The notes beneath the pieces are model-generated. The model made no database searches and was not told the origin of the DNA. It saw only the letters and a program-made list of their open reading frames with translations. From Peptococcaceae bacterium (GTDB taxonomy: Bacteria; Bacillota; Dehalobacteriia; UBA4068; UBA4997), in assembly GCA_019421315.1 (NCBI GenBank), contig JAHZFN010000277.1, positions 1 through 5,061 on the forward strand: a DNA stretch of 5,061 nucleotides, written 5' to 3'. The translations under genes and the position numbers were made by a program. Below, one piece after another: positions 1 through 5,061 of the stretch (position 1 is its first letter; each line of letters begins with the position of its first letter).

Positions 1-2263
1 CGGGCAACGAAAATCCACACGAAAAAAACGCAAAAACAAAAAACTGAAACGCTGGGTAAAGGTTATCTTATGCCTTTTCATTCTGTTTTTGGCAGCCTGC
101 ATAGGCGTTTTCGTCTACGCATTCAGCGTTGTGCACGGCATGGACGATTGGTCGGAAGAAAGTCTGAATTATTCCAGCACCACGTTTATTTTAGACGACG
201 AGGGCAACGCTTATCAAGAACTGCACGCAGGCGAAAACCGTATTCCCGTCGCCATCGACGATATGCCGAAGCAGTTGGTGGACTGCTTTGTTTCAACTGA
301 AGACGTCAGATTTTACAAGCACCACGGTGTCGACATTAAACGTATTTTCGGTGCGGCTCTGGCAGACCTTAAATCAGGCTCCTTTGCCCAAGGCGCCTCT
401 ACCATCACCATGCAGCTGGCAAGAAACGCCATTTTGGAAGACCAAAGCAAAAAGATTGACCGCAAAATCAAGGAAGCCTATATCGCCCTGCAAATCGAAA
501 AACAATACAGTAAAGATGAAATTATCGATCTTTACATGAACACCATTTATTTCGGACATGGCGCCTACGGCGTTGAAGCGGCGGCAAGGACATATTTCGG
601 CAAACACGTTGACGAGCTGACATTGGGCGAATGCGCCACAATTGTCGGGTTGGTGCGAAACCCCAAGCTTTATTCTCCCATCGACAATATTGACAACGCC
701 TACAAGGTGCGCAACACTGTTTTGGACAACCTGGAAAACTACGACGACAGCTATGCAACAGAGGTTGCGGCTGCCAAAAACGAAGAAATCACCGTTTCCG
801 AATACAAAGACAACAGCGACCAATACACCTATCCCTGGTTTACCGATTATGTGATCGGTGAAGCGGAAGATATTTTGGCAAGTCTCGGTCTTGATCAATC
901 GGGAATTTACACAGGCGGCTATAAAATCTACACCACTGTCGACAACACAGTGCAGTCTTTGATGGAAGAAGGATATGCCAATGCCGCCAACTTCCCGTCG
1001 GGAACCTCCGCAACCAACCAAGTGGAAAGCGCCATGGCGGTTGTCGATAACCAAACGGGACAAATCCGCGGTTTGGTGGGAGGCAGAGAACATCTGACCA
1101 AACGAGGCTACAACAGAGCCACAGACATGAAACGACAGCCCGGTTCAACCTTTAAACCGATTTCAGTTTTTGCTCCCGCCATCGAAATGGGATATTCTCC
1201 CGCCAGCGTTGTCAACGACGTCAACACTACCTTCGGCGGCGAATACACACCAACCAACTATGACGGCAAATACCGCGGCTTAATCAGTATGCGCGAAACA
1301 GCAGTCGAATCCAGAAATATTCCTTCTGTTAAATTTATGCAGAAAATCGGCGTTGATTACAGTATGCACATGATCGAAAAAATGGGCATAAGCATGGCAG
1401 ATGACCAAAATTCAGGTCTTTCCCTGGCTTTGGGCGGCATGACCTACGGCGTTTCGCCCCTGCAAATGGCGGCGGCATACGCAACTTTTGCCAATGCGGG
1501 AAATTACAACGAACCCTACGCCATTACCAAAATCGAAAACAGCATGGGCAAGGTTATTTATCAGCACGAGGATAACAGCCAAACTGTGATTAAAGAAACC
1601 ACAGCCTTTTTGGTAACCAGTATGCTGATGTCCGTTACGGATCGAGGCACAGGCACCAACGCTCAGATTTCAGGCGTTGAGGTTGCATCCAAGACAGGTA
1701 CTGTGCAGCTGCCGAAAACAGATGCCTATGCAGGTATCGAAAACGGCAACAAGGACGCCTGGTTTGCGGCATACACACCTGAGCTGACAGGGGTTATTTG
1801 GATGGGTTACGACAAGGACTTGGACGAAAACGGCAATCCCCAGTATCTCCCGCAAATTTATGGCGGCAAATACCCCGCCATGATTTGGAAAAAAGTTATT
1901 GCAGGCGCCAGTGAAAACGCTCAAAAGACGACGTTCACCGTACCTGACGGCATAACTTATATAGATATTGATGTGAAATCCGGCTTACTGCCCGGTCCTC
2001 TCACACCGAGCCAATTTATTAAAACAGAAGTGTTCGATTCCATCAACACACCGCAGGATAAATCAGATATTTGGAAAAAAGTTACAGTCTGCACCGTCAG
2101 CGGCAAAATTGCAAGTCCTCACTGTGCAAGCACCGCCGAAAAGGTCAAATATGTTGCTCCCGCCGAATACAGCGGCAACAAGGTAAACGGTTACCCCGAT
2201 GACACAAGCTGGCTTTACAATTCAGAAACCTGCAATGTCTGCGGCGGAGGCGGCAAACCCTAA
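1..2263 (+). CDS. Class A penicillin-binding protein (bifunctional transglycosylase/transpeptidase), 5' partial
   Basis: Membrane-anchored enzyme that polymerises lipid II into glycan strands and cross-links the stem peptides on the outer face of the membrane. The frame is open from base 2 with no stop, so the start lies upstream; 753 residues are visible (numbered here from base 2). Residues 1-18 are very rich in Lys/Arg (cytoplasmic tail) and about 19-44 form a single membrane anchor. The GT51 glycosyltransferase domain (about 90-245) has EDVRFYKHHG with catalytic Glu100, GASTITMQ (131-138), RKIKE (154-158, second Glu158) and KDEIIDLYMN (from 171). The transpeptidase domain (about 340-630) has STFK (nucleophile Ser382), SRN (437-439) and KTGT (564-567). 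All catalytic motifs are intact. The C-terminal tail carries four cysteines (697, 708, 744, 747) and ends in a Gly-rich CNVCGGGGKP. The TTG at 89 and ATG at 70 are not plausible starts: the first would remove the tail and part of the anchor, the second is in another frame. It resembles PBP1A-type proteins of Firmicutes (ponA/pbpF/mrcA naming), but I cannot choose a symbol. Confidence 0.96.
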   Translation, partial: GQRKSTRKKRKNKKLKRWVKVILCLFILFLAACIGVFVYAFSVVHGMDDWSEESLNYSSTTFILDDEGNAYQELHAGENRIPVAIDDMPKQLVDCFVSTEDVRFYKHHGVDIKRIFGAALADLKSGSFAQGASTITMQLARNAILEDQSKKIDRKIKEAYIALQIEKQYSKDEIIDLYMNTIYFGHGAYGVEAAARTYFGKHVDELTLGECATIVGLVRNPKLYSPIDNIDNAYKVRNTVLDNLENYDDSYATEVAAAKNEEITVSEYKDNSDQYTYPWFTDYVIGEAEDILASLGLDQSGIYTGGYKIYTTVDNTVQSLMEEGYANAANFPSGTSATNQVESAMAVVDNQTGQIRGLVGGREHLTKRGYNRATDMKRQPGSTFKPISVFAPAIEMGYSPASVVNDVNTTFGGEYTPTNYDGKYRGLISMRETAVESRNIPSVKFMQKIGVDYSMHMIEKMGISMADDQNSGLSLALGGMTYGVSPLQMAAAYATFANAGNYNEPYAITKIENSMGKVIYQHEDNSQTVIKETTAFLVTSMLMSVTDRGTGTNAQISGVEVASKTGTVQLPKTDAYAGIENGNKDAWFAAYTPELTGVIWMGYDKDLDENGNPQYLPQIYGGKYPAMIWKKVIAGASENAQKTTFTVPDGITYIDIDVKSGLLPGPLTPSQFIKTEVFDSINTPQDKSDIWKKVTVCTVSGKIASPHCASTAEKVKYVAPAEYSGNKVNGYPDDTSWLYNSETCNVCGGGGKP

Positions 2264-2306
2264 ACGGAAAGCAGTTCCGAATAAACCTAAAATTCAAAGC
2301 GATATT

Positions 2307-2339
2307 AAAAAGCTATCGGAAAATTTTCGATAGCTTTTT
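2307..2339 (+). terminator. Intrinsic terminator of the PBP gene
   Basis: A 12-base-pair perfect stem (2307-2318 with 2328-2339, core AGCTATCG/CGATAGCT) can extend inward by a G-U and two A-U pairs, leaving a three-base loop. The 3' arm ends in five T residues. It lies 43 bases after the PBP stop codon. The 5' arm begins with an A run, so it may also stop transcripts coming from the minus strand. Confidence 0.85.
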
Positions 2340-2352
2340 CTGTATATCAACA

Positions 2353-2390
2353 AAAAAAATCTCAGCTTTTTAAAAGACTGAGATTTTTTT
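2353..2390 (-). terminator. Intrinsic terminator of the ilvB-ilvN transcript (likely bidirectional)
   Basis: A 13-base-pair perfect stem (2353-2365 with 2378-2390, core ATCTCAG/CTGAGAT) is flanked by A8 on the left and T7 on the right, so it gives a U-tract on either strand. On the minus strand it begins 21 bases past the ilvN stop codon and ends in eight T residues. On the plus strand it backs up the hairpin at 2307-2339. This is the usual insulation between two convergent genes. Confidence 0.87.
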
Positions 2391-2411
2391 ATTTAATATA
2401 ATTATTTGTAT

Positions 2412-2924
2412 TTATCTTTCAGGCATACTGATGGATTGAATGGCAACACAGCCGCCTCTGACAACTTCAATTCGGCTGCCGAAAATTTTCTTCATGATAT
2501 TAATAATGCTGTCGTTTTTGTCTTCGCTTTTAACGCTTTCAATCAAAAGCGTTGTTTTATCATAATCGACAACTTCAAACTTAAAGGCTTCCGCCATTTG
2601 GAATATATCTACTTTGTCGGTTTCGGAACAGTTGTAAATTTTGATGAAAAGAATTTCCTTCATGCGAATGGGAATTGCCGTAAAGTCCGTAACTTTAATA
2701 ACCTCAACACTGCGGTTAAGCTGTTTTTTCACCTGTTCAAAAGTCATTTCATCGCTGGTGAAGCTGATTGTCATACGGGAAATTGTCGGGTTTTCCGTAA
2801 CGCCGACGGAAAGGGTATCGATATTATAAAGCTTGCCGGCAAACATACCGGAAATTCTTGCCAAAATACCTGTTTCATTTTCTACAAACAATGAGATCCA
2901 TCTGCGTTTTACTTCGTTATTCAT
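2412..2924 (-). CDS. ilvN: Acetolactate synthase small (regulatory) subunit
   Basis: Regulatory subunit of acetohydroxyacid synthase (AHAS); it stimulates the IlvB catalytic subunit and, in characterised relatives, gives feedback inhibition by valine. The 170 residues are the usual IlvN/IlvH length. The N-terminal ACT domain (about 8-82) shows FVENETGILARISGMF (13-28), NIDTLSVG (34-41) and SRMTISF (49-55), followed by EQVKKQLN (63-70) and VIKVTDF. The C-terminal domain (about 87-167) starts at KEILFIKI. Gly19 and Asn34 align with Gly14 and Asn29 of E. coli IlvH, the positions whose mutation removes valine inhibition, so valine sensitivity is inferred to be kept. The start ATG overlaps the ilvB stop as ATGA and has an AGGAGG seven bases upstream inside the end of ilvB, which suggests translational coupling and matched subunit output. 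An intrinsic terminator follows, so this is the last gene of the operon. Some annotators call such genes ilvH. Confidence 0.97.
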   Translation of the reverse strand: MNNEVKRRWISLFVENETGILARISGMFAGKLYNIDTLSVGVTENPTISRMTISFTSDEMTFEQVKKQLNRSVEVIKVTDFTAIPIRMKEILFIKIYNCSETDKVDIFQMAEAFKFEVVDYDKTTLLIESVKSEDKNDSIINIMKKIFGSRIEVVRGGCVAIQSISMPER

Positions 2925-4672
2925 AATGTAACCTCCTGTTTGCTGTCTTTATCGTTCAAAATCATTTCGTTCAAAGCTTTGCCGCCGGGAACCATCGGAT
3001 AGACGTTGGTATCTCTTTCTATAATAAATTCAATCAGTGTTGGTCTGTCTTTCGTGGCTTTTGCTTCCAAAAGCGCCTTTTCTATATCTTTTTCGTCTGT
3101 AACCCGTATACCCTTGGCTTCGTAGCTTTCCGCTAATTTTACAAAGTCGGGCAGATATTTGGGACAACAGCGGTTGGGGTCATAACAATTTTTGTCGCAG
3201 CTGCGGCGATATGTCAGGCAGGTTGAAGAATATCTCTTGTTATGGAAAAGCTCCTGCATTTGACGAACATTACCCAAATTGGAGTTGTTGAAAACGCAAA
3301 TTGTAACAGGCAGTTCCAAAGCCACAGCCGTCGCCAGTTCCTGTAAATTCATCTGGAAACCGCCGTCGCCGTTGATGGAAACAACATCCGCCTCGGAATT
3401 GCCCAGCTGTGCCCCGATAGCCGCCGGAAAACCGTAACCCATGGTTCCCAAACCGCCTGAAGTAATCAGTTTTTTGTTTTTGCCGATTTCCAAATACTGG
3501 GTTGTCCACAGCTGATTTTGCCCAACGTCCGTTGTAACAAAGCCTTCCGGGAAAATTTCATTGATTTTTTTGATAATTTTTTCCGCAGTCATGCCTTCGT
3601 ACTGCGCCATATTGATGGGATACTGCTCTTTCCACTCATCAATTTGCTTGTGCCAATCTGCCAAATCCAGAGGCTTAGCATATTCCGTCATCTTTTCGAT
3701 TGCCATTTTGGCGTCGGCAACGATGGGAATATCAACCTCGATGTTACGGGAAATGGAGGCTGTATCAATATCAACATGAATAATTTTCGCCTTTTTGGCA
3801 AAGGTGCTGATTTCCCCTGTAATGCGGTCGTTAAAACGAGTACCGATGGAGAAAAGCACATCACATTCGTTAATTGCTTTGTTGCAGGCATATTTGCCGT
3901 GCATACCGATGTTGCCCACATACAGCGGGTGATCCGTGGGAACGGAGCCTTTGCCCATAATAGTTGTGATTACGGGAACATTGGTTATTTCCGCCAGTTT
4001 TGTCATAGCTTCTTCGGCGTGGGAAATTTTAACGCCGCCGCCGATTAAGAAAATCGGTTTTTTGGCATTTTCCAAAGCCGCCATGGCTCTTTTCACCTGA
4101 CCTTGGTGAACGCTTTGAACAGGCTTATAGCTGCGAATGTTAATGGTTTCCGGATATTCGCCGCTGCCTACGGCGCATTGTATATCTTTCGGCAAATCGA
4201 TCAAAACAGGTCCGGGACGACCGGTTCTGGCAATATAAAAAGCCTTTTTCAAAATTAAACCAAGGTTTTCCCTTTTCTGAACAGTTGTCGACCATTTGGT
4301 AATACCTCTGGTTATGCCGACAATATCCACTTCCTGAAATGCGTCGTTACCGATTAAATTAAGAGGAACCTGACCTGTAAAGCACACCAAAGGCACACTG
4401 TCGTAATTGGCAGTGGCAATGCCTGTTACCAGGTTGGTGGCTCCGGGTCCGCTGGTGACCAAGCAAACACCGACCTTACCTGTGGAACGAGCGTAACCGT
4501 CAGCCGCATGAATCAATGCCTGTTCATGGCGTGGCAATATTACGTCAATGTCATCTACATCGTAAAGAGCGTCAAAAAGATCGATTGCCATTCCGCCGGG
4601 ATAGGCAAACAACGTATCAACGCCTTCGGCGCGCAGGGCTTTTACAAATAATTCCGTACCTTTGATCCCCAT
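2921..4672 (-). CDS. ilvB: Acetolactate synthase large (catalytic) subunit, with Cys-rich insertion
   Basis: Thiamine-diphosphate enzyme that condenses two pyruvates to 2-acetolactate, or pyruvate plus 2-ketobutyrate to 2-aceto-2-hydroxybutyrate, in valine, leucine and isoleucine synthesis. Its 583 residues are full length. The N-terminal ThDP-binding (PYR) domain (about 1-165) has the ThDP-activating Glu50 in RHEQ, GPGATN (75-80), GQVP (100-103), AFQE (111-114) and GRPGPVLIDLPKD (151-163). The central FAD-binding domain has GTRFNDRITG (277-286) and HVDID (299-303). The C-terminal ThDP (PP) domain has TSGGLGTMGYG (404-414) and the metal-diphosphate motif from GDG (435-437) to NN (462-463). 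The ending VYPMVPGG (557-564) is typical. These FAD-region motifs and the adjacent ilvN point to the anabolic enzyme rather than the catabolic AlsS type. Two oddities: the usual GMVRQW reads GNVRQM, so Met472 replaces the conserved Trp, and residues 485-503 form a five-cysteine insertion (C-x6-C-x3-C-x5-CC). The start is fixed by GGAGG upstream. Confidence 0.98.
   Translation of the reverse strand: MGIKGTELFVKALRAEGVDTLFAYPGGMAIDLFDALYDVDDIDVILPRHEQALIHAADGYARSTGKVGVCLVTSGPGATNLVTGIATANYDSVPLVCFTGQVPLNLIGNDAFQEVDIVGITRGITKWSTTVQKRENLGLILKKAFYIARTGRPGPVLIDLPKDIQCAVGSGEYPETINIRSYKPVQSVHQGQVKRAMAALENAKKPIFLIGGGVKISHAEEAMTKLAEITNVPVITTIMGKGSVPTDHPLYVGNIGMHGKYACNKAINECDVLFSIGTRFNDRITGEISTFAKKAKIIHVDIDTASISRNIEVDIPIVADAKMAIEKMTEYAKPLDLADWHKQIDEWKEQYPINMAQYEGMTAEKIIKKINEIFPEGFVTTDVGQNQLWTTQYLEIGKNKKLITSGGLGTMGYGFPAAIGAQLGNSEADVVSINGDGGFQMNLQELATAVALELPVTICVFNNSNLGNVRQMQELFHNKRYSSTCLTYRRSCDKNCYDPNRCCPKYLPDFVKLAESYEAKGIRVTDEKDIEKALLEAKATKDRPTLIEFIIERDTNVYPMVPGGKALNEMILNDKDSKQEVTL
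2932..2937 (-). promoter_or_regulatory. Ribosome binding site of ilvN, embedded in ilvB
   Basis: Minus-strand AGGAGG, seven bases before the ilvN ATG. It falls within the last codons of ilvB (Gln-Glu-Val). It fixes the ilvN start and means ilvN need not rely only on readthrough from ilvB across the ATGA overlap. Confidence 0.88.
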
Positions 4673-4681
4673 TGTTTCTTT

Positions 4682-4686
4682 CCTCC
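4682..4686 (-). promoter_or_regulatory. Ribosome binding site of ilvB
   Basis: Minus-strand GGAGG (within TTTGGAGGAAAG), nine bases before the ATG at 4672. The next in-frame Met is residue 28, inside the conserved PYR domain, so this site settles the start. Confidence 0.85.
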
Positions 4687-4749
4687 AAATATATTTTTCT
4701 CTTTCAAATTTTTATGATTTATTTTGTCCGCTTATATTTCTTAAATTTT

Positions 4750-4783
4750 TGGTTTAATGCGGCATAAAATGCCGAACAAACCA
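4750..4783 (-). other. Stem-loop in the ridA-ilvB gap (no U-tract)
   Basis: Inverted repeat with an inner stem of six base pairs and a three-base loop (4760-4765 with 4769-4774, CGGCAT/ATGCCG) and an outer stem of six (4750-4755 with 4778-4783), separated by a small internal loop. On the minus strand it is followed by an A-rich rather than a U-rich stretch, so it is not a standard intrinsic terminator. It lies 77 bases before the ilvB start. It could be an mRNA leader structure, a processing or stability element, or part of a switching fold with the hairpin at 4789-4818. I saw no convincing -35/-10 promoter in this gap, no T-box core sequence, and no leader peptide rich in Leu/Val/Ile codons. 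Confidence 0.5.
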
Positions 4784-4788
4784 CATAA

Positions 4789-4818
4789 ATTGCCGCAGAA
4801 TTATTTTAATTCGGCAAT
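4789..4818 (-). other. Stem-loop overlapping the ridA stop codon
   Basis: A seven-base-pair stem (4789-4795 ATTGCCG with 4812-4818 CGGCAAT) is topped, after a three-base bulge, by AATT/AATT (4799-4802 with 4808-4811). It includes the last codons and stop of ridA. On the minus strand it is followed only by ATTTATG, so termination here would be weak at best. Its ATTGCCG/CGGCAAT arms share the CGGCA/TGCCG core with the hairpin at 4750-4783, so alternative pairings are possible. Confidence 0.45.
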
Positions 4819-5061
4819 CGCTTCGATTTCCACCAACATATCTTTGGGAAGTCTTGCCACTTCCACGCAGGATCTGGCGGGATACGGTTCTGTGAAGAAT
4901 TCCGCATAAATTTCGTTTACTTTGGCAAAATCGTCCATATTTTTAACAAAAACCGAGGTTTTCACAACATCTTCCATTTTGGCACCGCCTGCTTCCAAAA
5001 CAGCCTTAACATTCTGCAAAACCTGTCTTGCCTGACCTTCGATATCGGGAGCAACTTCACC
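4801..5061 (-). CDS. ridA: RidA family 2-iminobutanoate/2-iminopropanoate deaminase, 5' partial
   Basis: Small soluble enzyme that hydrolyses reactive enamine/imine intermediates (for example 2-aminoacrylate and 2-iminobutanoate) released by PLP enzymes such as threonine dehydratase, giving 2-ketoacids and ammonia and protecting PLP enzymes from damage. The frame runs off the window end; 86 C-terminal residues are visible, and by comparison with the roughly 128-residue E. coli protein about 39 are missing. Recognisable blocks are QARQVLQNVKAVLEAGG, DVVKTSVFVKNMDDFAKVNE, PARSCVEVARLPKD and EIEAIA. The Arg and Cys of PARSC and the first Glu of VEIEAIA align with E. coli Arg105, Cys107 and Glu120, the ligand-binding residues of active members. 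The TTG codon at 5019 is internal and not a start. It is upstream of ilvB on the same strand with a 128-base gap, so it may share a transcript. The link is logical, because RidA speeds 2-ketobutyrate formation and IlvBN consumes it. Confidence 0.95.
   Translation of the reverse strand, partial: GEVAPDIEGQARQVLQNVKAVLEAGGAKMEDVVKTSVFVKNMDDFAKVNEIYAEFFTEPYPARSCVEVARLPKDMLVEIEAIAELK

Noticed and set aside
89..100. Lipobox-like LAAC in the PBP anchor, suggesting a lipoprotein
   Set aside because: The hydrophobic segment continues for about 11 residues after the Cys, as in a normal uncleaved class A PBP anchor. A lipobox would normally end the hydrophobic stretch.
374..1093. Long open frame of 239 codons on the minus strand inside the PBP gene
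   Set aside because: It is antisense to conserved GT51 and linker sequence, shows no recognisable domain and has unlikely composition (runs of Val/Phe/Cys). It is a shadow of the real frame's codon pattern.
2406..2894. Plus-strand open frame of 162 codons across ilvN
   Set aside because: It is exactly antisense to the well-conserved ilvN, has low-complexity Phe/Asn/His-rich content and no ribosome binding site. A shadow frame.
3518..4048. Plus-strand open frame of 176 codons inside ilvB
   Set aside because: Antisense to the conserved central FAD-binding domain of IlvB, with Phe/Asn/Gly/His-rich content typical of a shadow frame.
4289..4297. IlvB reads TKW (125-127) where E. coli and plant enzymes have TKH, as a possible active-site change
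   Set aside because: From memory the yeast enzyme also has Trp here, so this looks like normal family variation.
4754..4786. Ten-codon minus-strand open frame (MWFVRHFMPH) in the ilvB leader as an attenuation peptide
   Set aside because: It has no ribosome binding site and no run of Leu, Ile or Val codons; it is probably chance, overlapping the hairpin.
4673..4800. T-box riboswitch or promoter ahead of ilvB
   Set aside because: The gap is too short for a full T-box and lacks its conserved core, and there is no terminator hairpin with a U-tract. A TATAAG near 4731-4736 has no credible -35 partner, so no promoter is called.

Overview
The window reads as chromosomal DNA from a low-to-moderate G+C Gram-positive anaerobe, most likely a member of Clostridia (Bacillota). 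The clues are strong AGGAGG-type ribosome binding sites, A/T-rich intergenic DNA with U-tract intrinsic terminators, a class A penicillin-binding protein with a lysine-rich cytoplasmic tail, and an IlvB with a cysteine-rich insertion. This placement is inferred from style and protein character. No rRNA or other marker is present. I saw no mobile elements, tRNAs, CRISPR arrays or phage genes.

Layout: positions 1-2263 (+) hold a bifunctional class A penicillin-binding protein whose start lies before the window. Positions 2264-2411 are a convergent intergenic gap with two back-to-back U-tract hairpins, one placed for each flanking gene. Positions 2412-5061 are all on the minus strand. In transcription order they hold the 3' two thirds of ridA (cut by the window end), a 128-base gap with overlapping inverted repeats, ilvB (acetolactate synthase large subunit), and ilvN (small regulatory subunit). 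ilvB and ilvN overlap by four bases (ATGA).

Function: the PBP polymerises and cross-links peptidoglycan outside the membrane and has no evident link to its neighbours. ridA, ilvB and ilvN form a coherent branched-chain amino acid group. RidA hydrolyses the reactive enamine/imine intermediates released by PLP enzymes such as threonine dehydratase, yielding 2-ketobutyrate. IlvBN then condenses pyruvate with pyruvate or 2-ketobutyrate, the first common step towards valine, leucine and isoleucine.

This is mostly housekeeping DNA, and I did not find an undescribed system. The points most worth a second look are in IlvB: the active-site tryptophan that governs 2-ketobutyrate preference and herbicide binding in the well-studied enzymes is a methionine here, and just after it lies a five-cysteine insertion. 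The ridA-ilvB gap also holds competing inverted repeats that could form alternative RNA folds.
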